The notes below the pieces were generated by a model. It ran no database searches. It saw only the letters and a program-made list of their open reading frames with translations, and was not told where the DNA came from. Made by a program: the position numbers and the translations under genes. A stretch of 40,330 bases of DNA from Methanomassiliicoccus sp. UBA345 (GTDB taxonomy: Archaea; Thermoplasmatota; Thermoplasmata; Methanomassiliicoccales; Methanomassiliicoccaceae): positions 40,536 to 80,865 of the forward strand of contig DATD01000007.1 in the NCBI GenBank assembly GCA_002504525.1, in the 5' to 3' direction. Below are positions 23,812 through 33,521 of the stretch, in pieces (within the stretch, counting starts at the first letter, position 1; each line of letters starts with the position of its first letter).

Positions 23812-23832
23812 TTAGGCAACTTCGGTTGCTAA
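23812..23832 (+). other. UUCG-loop hairpin just before 16S
   Basis: TTAG-GCAAC, loop TTCG, GTTGC-TAA forms an eight-pair stem with one bulged G, nine bases before the 16S 5' end. It may be a folding or maturation element of the pre-rRNA; that role is inference. Confidence 0.5.
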
Positions 23833-23841
23833 ACGGAATTG

Positions 23842-25310
<1,469 letters not shown>

Positions 25311-25367
25311 ACGTAATATACGTAAAATTGCAAGGAAAGGCAATCGTTGTCTTCCTGACCGATTCCA

Positions 25368-25404
25368 GGTAGGACTATAAGCACCAAAAATGCATCGAGC
25401 GTCA
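25368..25404 (+). repeat. 16S processing stem, 3' half
   Basis: GGTAGGACTATAAGCACC (25368-25385) and TGCATCGAGCGTCA (25391-25404) pair with the two blocks at 23768-23789 and 23718-23731. Together they enclose the 16S gene in a bipartite stem of about 32 pairs. Confidence 0.8.
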
Positions 25405-25437
25405 TTGTCAGTCTATTTTGTATTGATATATCTCTTC

Positions 25438-25453
25438 AAGAGCGATCGCTCTT
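25438..25453. repeat. 16-bp perfect palindrome downstream of 16S
   Basis: AAGAGCGATCGCTCTT is a perfect 16-bp palindrome, preceded by a T/A-rich run and followed by CGATTTTCTC. It could end the 16S transcript or act as an operator upstream of the NTF2-like gene. The remaining sequence from 25311 to 25616 shows only the processing stem and a TATA-like GTATCTTTAA near 25587; I see no tRNA or other RNA gene. Confidence 0.4.
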
Positions 25454-25616
25454 CGATTTTCTCAGGGAACAGATCGTTTCTTTTTCCAACCTGACATATC
25501 GAACGAGCGCAGCCGACGCACCGTATCGTTCTCGTCGAATTCCGGATCTCGCCCTGACAGCTTCGCTGCCGGCCGTGACGGCAAGTATCTTTAACCCGCC
25601 TCTCCAAGGCGATGAT

Positions 25617-26021
25617 ATGCAGACGCGCATGGGGACGAACTACGAGGTGGCGAGAGATTACTTCGACGCCCTCGAGGCCGGGGACATGAAAAAGCTGGCC
25701 TCTATATTCGCCGATGGCATCATCTGGCATCAGCCGGGTTCTGGCAGCCTGTCCGGCACCTATCGTGGATCGGACAAGGTATTCTTGCTGCTGAAGCAGT
25801 TCATGGACAAGAGCAGCGGGAGCTTCAAGATCGATGAGGTGAGAGCGATCATGGAGAACGGCGATCTCGTCTCGGCCGTGCTGCATTTCTCGGCCAAGCG
25901 GCAGGGGGCGAGCATGTCGATGCCCGGGATCGACGTCATGCGCATCGAGAGCGGCAGGATCGCCGAGATGTGGCTTTTCTCCTCCGATCAGGAAGCGGAA
26001 GACCGCTTCTGGAGCAAGTGA
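25617..26021 (+). CDS. SnoaL/NTF2-like domain protein
   Basis: Small 134-residue protein of the NTF2-like (SnoaL, ketosteroid-isomerase-type) fold. The pattern is typical: NYEVARDYFDALEAGDMKKLASIFADGIIWHQPGSGSLSGTYRG at the N-terminus, where the W-H after the helix sits in the ligand pocket, then DEVRAIMENGDLVSAVLHFSAKRQG and a C-terminal strand RIESGRIAEMWLFSSDQEAEDRFWSK. Ligand or reaction unknown. I chose the ATG at 25617, about 28 bases after a TATA-like TATCTTTAA, rather than the start 42 bases upstream that would lie in the promoter. It stands alone between 16S and pyrG. Confidence 0.78.
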   Translation: MQTRMGTNYEVARDYFDALEAGDMKKLASIFADGIIWHQPGSGSLSGTYRGSDKVFLLLKQFMDKSSGSFKIDEVRAIMENGDLVSAVLHFSAKRQGASMSMPGIDVMRIESGRIAEMWLFSSDQEAEDRFWSK

Positions 26022-26253
26022 ACGACGAATCGGACGTTCGTCCGCCAATAAGCGGGGTAATCGGGGCGTCCGCTCGATCGAGCGGAGCCAGCTATCATGT
26101 GCGCGCAGCCTCTTCGGCCTCAGCCATATGGCCGTCCCACATCGTTTTTGAAAGACCGTCGTCGTCCGCCCCCAAGCTGCCGCCGTGAAACATCGACCTT
26201 AGCTTGGTACTTAAGAAAGGATAAAATATGTACCTGATATATGGGCGGTTCCC

Positions 26254-27891
26254 ATGGAGACGATGAAATACATTTTCGTCACTGGTGGGGTTATTTCTGG
26301 CCTTGGTAAAGGCATCACTGCATCATCCATCGGCCGTCTGCTGAAGTCTCGCGGCCTCAAAGTGACAGCGGTGAAGATCGACCCTTACCTGAACATCGAT
26401 GCCGGCACCATGAACCCGTTCGAGCATGGAGAGGTCTTCGTGCTGGAGGACGGAGCGGAGGCCGATCTTGATCTCGGTAACTATGAGAGGTATCTCGACA
26501 TCAACCTGAAGAAGGACCACAATATCACCACAGGAAAGGTGTACCGCGCCGTCATCGAGAAGGAGCGGGCCGGCGAGTATCTCGGAAAGACGGTCCAGAT
26601 CATCCCTCACATCACCAACGAGATCAAGCACCGCATCAAGAGCGTCGCCGAGGCCTCGGGAGCCGATGTCTGCATCGTGGAGCTTGGGGGCACGGTCGGT
26701 GACATCGAATCGATGCCGTTCCTCGAAGCGGTCCGCCAGATGAACAGCGAGATGGGCAAGGGGCGGAACTGCCTGTTCGTGCATACCACCCTGGTGCCGG
26801 TCATGGGCACCGTGGGCGAGCCAAAGACCAAGCCGACCCAGCACTCAGTGAAGGAGCTGCGCTCCATAGGCATACAGCCCGATATCATCGTGGCGCGGTC
26901 GACCAAGCCGCTGGAGTACGCGATAAGGCGGAAGATATCCTTGTTCTGCGACGTGGCATTGGAGGCCGTTGTCTCCACCCCCGATGCGAAGTCGATCTAC
27001 GAGGTGCCGATCATACTGGAGGAGCAGGGACTGACCGACTACATACTGGGCCGGCTGGGCATCGACGCCCCGGAGAAGGACCTGGTGGAATGGCGGGAGT
27101 TCCTCGATCGCATCCTTTACTCCCACGAGTCGGTGACCGTCGCCGTGGTGGGCAAGTATACGGACCTCGCGGACGCCTACCTGTCCCATCTGGAGGCGTT
27201 CCATCACGCCGGGGCTGAGCTCAAGACTCGGGTGGACATTCGATACTTTGACTCCGAACTGATAGAGAAGAACGGGATCCCAAATGAGCTGGCGTGCTGC
27301 AACGGCATCCTGATACCGGGAGGGTTCGGTTCGCGAGGCATCGAGGGAAAGATCCAGACGGCGCGGTTCGCCAGGGAGAAGGGCATTCCATTCCTCGGCG
27401 TATGCCTCGGCTTCCAGATCGCCACCATAGAGATCGCCCGCAACATCCTTGGCCTGGCCGGCGCCAACAGCACGGAGATCGCGCCGGACTGCCGCAGCCC
27501 GGTGATCGACATCCTGCCGGAGCAGAAGGGCGTCATGACCAAGGGCGGCACCATGCGGCTAGGCTCGCAAAAGGTATTGGTGAAGGAAGGTTCGATCGCT
27601 CATAGGTTGTATGGAACGACGGAGATCATGGAACGGCATCGCCACCGCTACGAGGTCAATCCGGAGTTCATCACCGAGCTCGAGGGAGCGGGCTGGACGT
27701 TCACCGGCAGGTCCGATGACGGGGTCAAGATGGAGATGGGCGAACTGAAGGGGCATCCGTTCTACGTGGCATCTCAGTTCCACCCCGAGTTCAAGTCGAG
27801 GCCGCAGCGGCCGTCCCCCCTGCACCTTGGTCTGGTGAAGGCCGCCTTGGAGAGCAAGAAGGCGATGGAGAACCATCGCGCAGGGTTCTGA
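26254..27891 (+). CDS. pyrG: CTP synthase
   Basis: Makes CTP from UTP, ATP and glutamine; 545 residues. The N-terminal synthetase domain has YIFVTGGVISGLGKGITASSIG (P-loop) near 6, KIDPYLNIDAGTMNPFEHGEVF near 40 and VELGGTVGDIESMPFLEA near 145. The C-terminal glutamine amidotransferase domain has the oxyanion strand ILIPGGFGSRGIEG near 350, the nucleophile GVCLGFQIA near 380 and the His-Glu pair SQFHPEFKSRP near 510. A TATA element (ATAAAATA, 26221-26228) places the RNA start at about 26251, so the ATG at 26254 is probably read leaderless; a second ATG lies nine bases on. After the stop come CCCCCGCGGGGG and, further on, other inverted repeats. Confidence 0.97.
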   Translation: METMKYIFVTGGVISGLGKGITASSIGRLLKSRGLKVTAVKIDPYLNIDAGTMNPFEHGEVFVLEDGAEADLDLGNYERYLDINLKKDHNITTGKVYRAVIEKERAGEYLGKTVQIIPHITNEIKHRIKSVAEASGADVCIVELGGTVGDIESMPFLEAVRQMNSEMGKGRNCLFVHTTLVPVMGTVGEPKTKPTQHSVKELRSIGIQPDIIVARSTKPLEYAIRRKISLFCDVALEAVVSTPDAKSIYEVPIILEEQGLTDYILGRLGIDAPEKDLVEWREFLDRILYSHESVTVAVVGKYTDLADAYLSHLEAFHHAGAELKTRVDIRYFDSELIEKNGIPNELACCNGILIPGGFGSRGIEGKIQTARFAREKGIPFLGVCLGFQIATIEIARNILGLAGANSTEIAPDCRSPVIDILPEQKGVMTKGGTMRLGSQKVLVKEGSIAHRLYGTTEIMERHRHRYEVNPEFITELEGAGWTFTGRSDDGVKMEMGELKGHPFYVASQFHPEFKSRPQRPSPLHLGLVKAALESKKAMENHRAGF

Positions 27892-28058
27892 GCAAACACC
27901 TTTCCCCCGCGGGGGGAGGCGTTAGGCCGACAATATCTCGGGGGTGGCCTACCCTAACCAATGAAGTTTTTGACAAGAGAGAGGTAACGTAATGTGCTAC
28001 CCATGTATCCCATGCCCTGCATTATGATTATCATCATCAATTGATTCTGTTAGGGCAG

Positions 28059-28137
28059 TATTATACACTAGCATGCAAATGCTGTACTGTCCACTGCCCG
28101 CCCTCAATATCGCAGGTGAGTGGACGAATATGGGAGG
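28059..28137 (+). promoter_or_regulatory. Promoter, operator-like palindrome and 5' stem of the methyltransferase module
   Basis: A TATA-like TATTATACA (28059-28067) predicts an RNA start near 28089. AGCAT-GCAA-ATGCT (28070-28083), a symmetrical site, lies between the box and that start, where a repressor would block transcription. At the predicted 5' end GTCCACT (28089-28095) and AGTGGAC (28119-28125) form a 7-bp stem with a 23-nt loop, and the GGAGGGG ribosome site follows seven bases after it. Upstream, 27892-28050 holds only a GC palindrome after pyrG, a TAGGCC/GGCCTA repeat and an A/T-rich run; no gene is seen. Confidence 0.45.
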
Positions 28138-28144
28138 GGAATAA

Positions 28145-29245
28145 GTGGCTAGTGAAATGACACCAACACGTAGAGCACTCTCTGCGATTCTGGGAGGAAG
28201 AGTGGACTATGTTCCACCTGCCAATCCTCTGGCGCAGACGACCTATGAGCTAATGAAGTTCGCGAACGCTGAGTGGCCAAAGGCTCACTTTGACTCGAAG
28301 ATGATGGCCGACCTCGCGGCGGCCCCTTTCGAAGTATGCGGCATCGAAGCCGCCAGGCCCCAGTTCGATATCTCTCTCGAGGCAGAGGTACTCGGCTGCA
28401 AGCTGGACTGGAACAAGCCGGACAGGCCCCCCGTCACGGCTCCGGCATATTCCGACCCCAAGGACATCAGCTGGCCCGACAACCTGGAGGAAGCAGGTAG
28501 GATTCCGCATGTGTTGGGTGCGATCGATATATTGCACAGGAGATACGACGGAGGGCTCCCGATTCTACCGGTCTATACCGCTCCGTTCACGGTCGCCGGG
28601 CATATCGCTGGGGTGGAGAACTTGGTCATGATGACAGTGACCGACCCTGAAAAAGCGCATGCATTCATCAGCGCAGCCTGCGACTTCTGCATCGAGTATG
28701 GAAAGCTTCAGGCTTCGTATGGCGCACACGCCCTCTTCCCGGCCGATCCTTCAGCGTCGGGCGACCTGATCTCGGGAGAGACGTACAAAGAATTCGTTCT
28801 GCCGTACCATAAGAGGATGGCCGCGGAGATAAGCATCCCACAGATTCTTCACATCTGCGGTAACACCAGCGAACTGCTACCATATGTCCGCGAGAGCAAT
28901 CTGGATTGCTTCTCCTTTGATAACGTGCCGGTGTGGTATGTGCGCAAGGCGCTGGGCAACCGCATGTCCATCCTGGGAAGCCTGGATGTCATTGACCTCA
29001 TGCCCAATGGAACTCCCGAGCAGGTGTACGCTCGGACGGTGGAATGCATCCGACAGGGTACGGACATCGTAGGCTCGTCCTGCGATGTATCCTACGGCAC
29101 ATCGCTGGACAACCTGAAGGCATATGTGAGAGCATGCAAGGAGACGCCCATACCCGACTATGATGACATCGAATCCATGGTTCGGGAGATTGGCGCAGGC
29201 AAGGCAAGGCTGATGAAGGCCGAGAGCCTGGGGGGTGGTCAGTAA
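28145..29245 (+). CDS. mtaA: MtaA-family corrinoid:coenzyme M methyltransferase
   Basis: Zinc-dependent methyltransferase of the MtaA/CmuA (uroporphyrinogen-decarboxylase-like) family, 366 residues; MtaA moves a methyl group from a corrinoid protein to coenzyme M. Features: MTPTRRALSAILGGRVDYVP at the N-terminus, AEWPKAHFDSKMMADLA near 40, the zinc ligands HICGNTSELL near 236 (H-x-C) and GSSCDVSYGTSLDNLKAYV near 313 (C), all as in MtaA. The frame starts with GTG at 28145, five bases after GGAGGGG. It is the first gene of a four-gene set and ends where the corrinoid gene begins (one-base overlap). No MtaB is present, so it could instead be a MtsA-like enzyme that also takes the methyl group from the substrate. 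The family call is firm; the substrate is not. Confidence 0.85.
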   Translation: MASEMTPTRRALSAILGGRVDYVPPANPLAQTTYELMKFANAEWPKAHFDSKMMADLAAAPFEVCGIEAARPQFDISLEAEVLGCKLDWNKPDRPPVTAPAYSDPKDISWPDNLEEAGRIPHVLGAIDILHRRYDGGLPILPVYTAPFTVAGHIAGVENLVMMTVTDPEKAHAFISAACDFCIEYGKLQASYGAHALFPADPSASGDLISGETYKEFVLPYHKRMAAEISIPQILHICGNTSELLPYVRESNLDCFSFDNVPVWYVRKALGNRMSILGSLDVIDLMPNGTPEQVYARTVECIRQGTDIVGSSCDVSYGTSLDNLKAYVRACKETPIPDYDDIESMVREIGAGKARLMKAESLGGGQ

Positions 29246-30078
29246 TGGTTAGGCACATGGACTTATTGGTGGAGGAGCTGCTGGAGTTCCGGGCGAGAGA
29301 CCCCACACGCTACAAGCGTCTCATACAGGAGGGTATGCTCACCGAACTAGGTTTCGAGATCGAGTCCAAGGCCGCCAAGGTGGCCACGGTGGATGAGATC
29401 AAGGCCAAGTACCGTCCTCGGGATGTTGCGTATGCTTCGATAGCTGACGCGGTCATCGCCGGCAATCGGGCCAAGGTAGAGGAACTGGTCACGGCCTCCA
29501 TAAGCAAGGGCAAGGACCCTCTGGACATTGTCACCAACGCGCTCATGCCTGGTATCCAGACCCAGTGCGAACTCTATGATCGCGGGGACGCATTCGTGCC
29601 CGAGATCCTGATGTCCAACGCGGCCATGCAGGTCGGCATCAAAATCGCCCAGGAGAAACTGGGAGACGTGCCGACGAAGGGTAAGATTGCATCGTTCGTC
29701 GCTGAGGGCGACCTGCACGATATCGGAAAGAACATCGTGGTCGCCATCCTGAGGGCGAATGGCTTCGACGTTCTGGACCTGGGTAGAGACGTGTCGGCCG
29801 ATACCGTCGTGGCCGCGGCCAAGGAGAAGGGCCTGCAGATGATCAATGGGTCCACTCTGATGAGCACCACCAAGGCCGGGCTGAAGAAGACGGCGGAGAC
29901 GCTGGAGGAGGAAGGGCTTAAGGTCCCGATCGCCTGCGGCGGCGCCGCGGTGTCAAGGGGCTACGTGGAAACATTCAACAACTCCATCTACGGGAGGTCC
30001 CCGTTAGATGCTGTGAAAATCGCCACGGGGGTCTGCTCGGGCAAGGGCTGGGAGGAAACGCGAAAGGCGCTACGTTAG
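29245..30078 (+). CDS. mtaC: Methanol-type corrinoid protein (MtaC-like)
   Basis: Carries the cobalamin that accepts and hands on the methyl group, 277 residues. After an N-terminal extension of about 45 residues comes the helical cap domain (VAYASIADAVIAGNRAKVEELV, GKDPLDIVTNALMPGIQ, YDRGDAFVPEILMSNAAM) and the Rossmann-like B12 domain with EGDLHDIGKNIVVAILRANGFDVLDLGRDV near 155 (the DxHxxG cobalt-ligand motif), STLMSTTKAGLKK near 205 and IACGGAAVSRGYV near 230. The ACGG-AV and YGRSPLDAVKIA blocks match MtaC rather than methylamine corrinoid proteins. It overlaps the methyltransferase gene by one base. A T-rich run follows the stop (30088-30109). Confidence 0.88.
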   Translation: MVRHMDLLVEELLEFRARDPTRYKRLIQEGMLTELGFEIESKAAKVATVDEIKAKYRPRDVAYASIADAVIAGNRAKVEELVTASISKGKDPLDIVTNALMPGIQTQCELYDRGDAFVPEILMSNAAMQVGIKIAQEKLGDVPTKGKIASFVAEGDLHDIGKNIVVAILRANGFDVLDLGRDVSADTVVAAAKEKGLQMINGSTLMSTTKAGLKKTAETLEEEGLKVPIACGGAAVSRGYVETFNNSIYGRSPLDAVKIATGVCSGKGWEETRKALR

Positions 30079-30114
30079 GGGCGAAACCTCTTCCTTTCTA
30101 TTTTTATTGATGGC

Positions 30115-31833
30115 ATGTACGCGCTGGGCATCGATGTTGGGGGCTCTTTCACCGATGGAGTTCTTATGGAACTGCCCGGAAGGGCTGTTCTCAAGGTGGC
30201 CAAGGTGCCAACCGATCCGGACGATCTCGCGGCCAGCGTTCTGAAATGCTTCTATGCTCTGGCCATCTCTGCTCCATCATTATTGTCGCGTTTCTGCGTA
30301 TCGACGACCCTTGCCACCAATGCAATGGTCGAAGGGACGAAGAAGGACGTATGTGCGATCTGCATCGGACTTAGGCCGAAGCAATCTATCGAGTACGCCA
30401 ACGAGGTGGTGACGATTGATGGGGGCCACGACGCATCCGGCAATGAGGTCCATCCATTGGACCTGTCGAAGCTGACCTCGGCCATGGCCCGCGTGAATAG
30501 TAATTCCTTTGCCATATCTGCCAGGTTTGGGGTCAGGAATCCGGAGCACGAGGTCATGACCTCGAACGAGGTGCTTAATGTCCGTCCAAGCGCCACGGTG
30601 GTCCGTGGGAGCGAGCTGGTAGGGTCCCTTGGCATGGAGGAAAGGCTGTTCCTGGCGGCTAAGAACGCTGAGCTAGCACATGTCATGAGTGGGCTGATAA
30701 GGGCGATCGGCTCGGTGACCAAGGTCCCCGCTTCCTCAACATATATTCTCAAGGGCGATGGGAGCCTGGTCTCGACCGAGGAGGCAGCCTTGAAGCCGAT
30801 AATGACAGTCCTCTCAGGACCGGCGGCAAGCGCCATCGGCGGGAGTGTGCTCACCGGGTCAAGGAACGCCCTGGTGATCGACGTGGGCGGCACCACGACT
30901 GACATCTCGCTCATACATGATGGGCGTGTCCGATTAGCTCAGAATGGGGCGGCGGTCGGTGGCTCCCGGTTGAGGGTTCCCGCGGTCGATATCACCACCA
31001 TCTCCTTGGGTGGGAATACTGAGATTTTCTTCGATGACGGACGGCCGAAGCTGGGCCATAGGGCGGTCCGACCCCTGTGCCTTGCTCCTGATGCACCTCG
31101 TCTGATGAAGGACCGCTCCTTCCTGTTCCCGGTGAGCGGCAAGGTGTATGGCATCACGCCGACCGACCTATTCCGTGCCAAGGGTCGCAGCGAGTATGGG
31201 GACAAGGGGATCGCGACCGCTGCGTTGGCAGCGCTGGCTCAGGCATGCGATCTCTCGACCGACGAACTGTTCGGAACGTTGGAGGAAATGATTCGTTCCC
31301 GTCTGCTTCGGTCGCTGTCCACCGCTCTGACGGAGGTAATGCTCTCCGAGGGCGGAGATGCAGATACACTGCTGAGGGGTGGCCCTCATCTCCGAACAGT
31401 GCTGAGGGTCGGAGTCCCCATCGTAGGCATAGGCGCGCCGGTCCGGCCGTTCCTCGACCTGCTTGAGGGAAGGATGGAGTGCGAGATGATAGTCCCTGAG
31501 CATCATGAGGTGGGCAATGCCGTGGGAGTGGTATGCACCGGAGTCTTCGGACGGAGGGAGGTGGTGGTCAGATGCGAACCTCGCATGGTGCAGGGGGAGC
31601 AGGTGATGACATACAATGTTACGACATCATGCGGCCAGAGAACATTCCCTGATTGCGAGGAAGCCGTGAAGTTCGCGGCTGCCATCGGAACTTCCGAGCT
31701 TCGCGATTATATGGAACGCAGCCGCGTGAGGAAATATCAAACGAAGGTGTATGTCAGGGACATTACATATCAGGAATACGGCGTCCGTAAGGTGGCCGAG
31801 ACAGTGGTGACCGTGACCGTGGAGGAGCGATGA
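30115..31833 (+). CDS. Hydantoinase/oxoprolinase-family ASKHA protein
   Basis: 572-residue member of the hydantoinase A/oxoprolinase family, which has an actin-like ATPase fold. Phosphate-binding motifs are present: ALGIDVGGSFTDGVLM near residue 3, STTLATNAMVEG near 63, VLSGPAASAIGGSVL near 228 and VIDVGGTTTDISLIHDGR near 256. It is shorter than typical hydantoinases (about 650-700), and no HyuB partner is present. Its setting between a corrinoid protein and a RamA-like activase, with the stop overlapping ramA by four bases (ATGA), suggests a role in handling the corrinoid protein rather than hydantoin; that is inference. The reaction is unknown. Confidence 0.8.
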   Translation: MYALGIDVGGSFTDGVLMELPGRAVLKVAKVPTDPDDLAASVLKCFYALAISAPSLLSRFCVSTTLATNAMVEGTKKDVCAICIGLRPKQSIEYANEVVTIDGGHDASGNEVHPLDLSKLTSAMARVNSNSFAISARFGVRNPEHEVMTSNEVLNVRPSATVVRGSELVGSLGMEERLFLAAKNAELAHVMSGLIRAIGSVTKVPASSTYILKGDGSLVSTEEAALKPIMTVLSGPAASAIGGSVLTGSRNALVIDVGGTTTDISLIHDGRVRLAQNGAAVGGSRLRVPAVDITTISLGGNTEIFFDDGRPKLGHRAVRPLCLAPDAPRLMKDRSFLFPVSGKVYGITPTDLFRAKGRSEYGDKGIATAALAALAQACDLSTDELFGTLEEMIRSRLLRSLSTALTEVMLSEGGDADTLLRGGPHLRTVLRVGVPIVGIGAPVRPFLDLLEGRMECEMIVPEHHEVGNAVGVVCTGVFGRREVVVRCEPRMVQGEQVMTYNVTTSCGQRTFPDCEEAVKFAAAIGTSELRDYMERSRVRKYQTKVYVRDITYQEYGVRKVAETVVTVTVEER

Positions 31834-33410
31834 ACCAGGCCATATCGATCGATATCGGGACCAGCGGGATAAGGGGACAGCTCTTGGATTTGGATCGAAA
31901 GAAGGTCATGCGGACTTGCTTGATCTCCCGCAACCCACTCCCGGGGGCCAACATCATGGACCATCTGGACTTCGCCATGGAGCGGGGGCCGGGATTGGCG
32001 CATGATATATTAGTGGGGGCCATCCGAAAGCTCATCAGGGCGCTGGCCGCCGACAGGCTCGAGCGCATCGCGGTATGCGGCAACCCCATACAGCTCTCGC
32101 TGTTCGAAGGCATCGAGATACGGGACCTGGCGTTCGCTGGAGAGAACAAGCTGAGATCACAGGACATAGTGACGCCGGACCGCAGCGGGCACGTCGTCAA
32201 CGGGGACGACATAGGCATAGGAAAGAGCGTGGATGTCATCATCCCTCCCGCCATCCGGCATGAGATTGGCGCGGATGCGCTAGCTATGATGTACAAATCT
32301 GGTTTCCTGGATGATGACATGTGCATGGTCACCGATTATGGGACCAATGCCGAGATGGCCCTTAAGGTCGGCGACGAGGTCTTCACCGGTTCGGCGGCCG
32401 CGGGGCCTGCGATCGAGGGGCAATCGATCAATGCTGGCATGCTCGCCTCGCCCGGAGCGATAAGCGATCTCATGCAGACCTCTGAGGGCTGGCGGACGAT
32501 GGTGCTGGATGAGCGGCTTGAGGTGCAGGAAGGAGCGCTTATCAGCCTCAGGGGCAATACAATGAAACTCAAGGGACGCCGTGCTGCGGGAATCACCGGT
32601 ACGGGAGTTATAGCGCTCATGTACGCTGGACTGGCCTCGGAGCGTATAACCCCGCCTCGCATTACCGGCGGGGACATCATGCTCGACCGCGGCATCAGAT
32701 TCACCGGCGCAGACTTAATAGAGGCGGGGAAGGCCATTGGAGCGATCCGGGCCGGGCACCTGGCCCTTATTGGCCAGGCAGGCATGGATCCGTCTATGTT
32801 GGACACCATGTACATGGCCGGAGCCAGTGGAACGTATGTCGATGCAGCCAAGGCCTGGTCGGTTGGCATGGTGCCAGCGTCCGCAAGGAGAATAGTGCAG
32901 ATAGGGAACACCTCGTTGGAGCTGGCAAAGGACCTGGCCCTTGACCCAGGACTGATGGACCACCTGAACGGAATAAGGGAGCGTTTGCTCGCCCACCATG
33001 TCATGTTTGCCTCCTCGCCGACCTTCAGCAACATCTATGTTCAGGAACTGGCCTACTGGACCGAGGGGATGTCCTGGGAGCGTTATCTCCAGAACCTGAA
33101 CCTCATGGACATACGCGCCCCATCGACCCGGGGTACAGCTCCGAACATCGACAGGCAGAGGAAGACGGACATATGGGAAATTGGCGAATCGCTCAAAACA
33201 ATCGATCCTGAGGTCCGCCTGAGCGGTTCCTGGGACTGCAACCAATGTCGCGTTTGCGTCCGGACCTGCCCGGAAGGCGCACTGTCACTAATCGATAGTA
33301 GGTTCATCATCGATACGGGCAGGTGCTTGGGCACCGCGTGCAGGCGGTGTGAGGAGGTCTGCCCCAAACATACCCTCTCTTTCGCCAGCATGGAGCTGGA
33401 ACGAGGCTAG
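31830..33410 (+). CDS. ramA: RamA-like ATP-dependent corrinoid reductive activase
   Basis: Reactivates a corrinoid protein by reducing Co(II) to Co(I) with ATP hydrolysis. The 526-residue protein resembles RamA: an ASKHA/DUF4445 core with ISIDIGTSGIRGQLLDLD at the start, MVTDYGTNAEMALKVGDEVFTGSAAAGPAIEG near 168, GITGTGVIALMY near 252 and MYMAGASGTYVDAAKAW near 328, then a C-terminal ferredoxin domain with two [4Fe-4S] motifs, CNQCRVCVRTCPEGA near 469 and CLGTACRRCEEVCP near 498. No N-terminal [2Fe-2S] domain is present, as in methanogen RamA. It is translationally coupled to the upstream ASKHA gene and closes the module. Confidence 0.87.
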   Translation: MNQAISIDIGTSGIRGQLLDLDRKKVMRTCLISRNPLPGANIMDHLDFAMERGPGLAHDILVGAIRKLIRALAADRLERIAVCGNPIQLSLFEGIEIRDLAFAGENKLRSQDIVTPDRSGHVVNGDDIGIGKSVDVIIPPAIRHEIGADALAMMYKSGFLDDDMCMVTDYGTNAEMALKVGDEVFTGSAAAGPAIEGQSINAGMLASPGAISDLMQTSEGWRTMVLDERLEVQEGALISLRGNTMKLKGRRAAGITGTGVIALMYAGLASERITPPRITGGDIMLDRGIRFTGADLIEAGKAIGAIRAGHLALIGQAGMDPSMLDTMYMAGASGTYVDAAKAWSVGMVPASARRIVQIGNTSLELAKDLALDPGLMDHLNGIRERLLAHHVMFASSPTFSNIYVQELAYWTEGMSWERYLQNLNLMDIRAPSTRGTAPNIDRQRKTDIWEIGESLKTIDPEVRLSGSWDCNQCRVCVRTCPEGALSLIDSRFIIDTGRCLGTACRRCEEVCPKHTLSFASMELERG

Positions 33411-33521
33411 TGTTTTCCTATGTCGTCCACCTAACCGAAATAGTTCCAGCCATGCCAGCAATTGTCCGGCCAGCGAATAGCTATGTTTATATCAACGAAG
33501 TAGCTTGAGAGGTTGATAACC

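Noticed and set aside
25413..26048. A 211-codon minus-strand frame opposite the NTF2-like gene
   Set aside because: The plus-strand product has a clear NTF2-like pattern and promoter; the minus one has neither.
30079..30114. Separate promoter for the HyuA-like gene (TCTATTTTTATTG)
   Set aside because: The A/T run ends six bases before the start codon, too close to act as a TATA box for it; it looks more like a U-rich pause site after mtaC.
28145..33410. In-frame amber (pyrrolysine) methyltransferase hidden in the module
   Set aside because: All four genes are fully accounted for by uninterrupted frames and no remaining gap is long enough for MtmB, MtbB or MttB.
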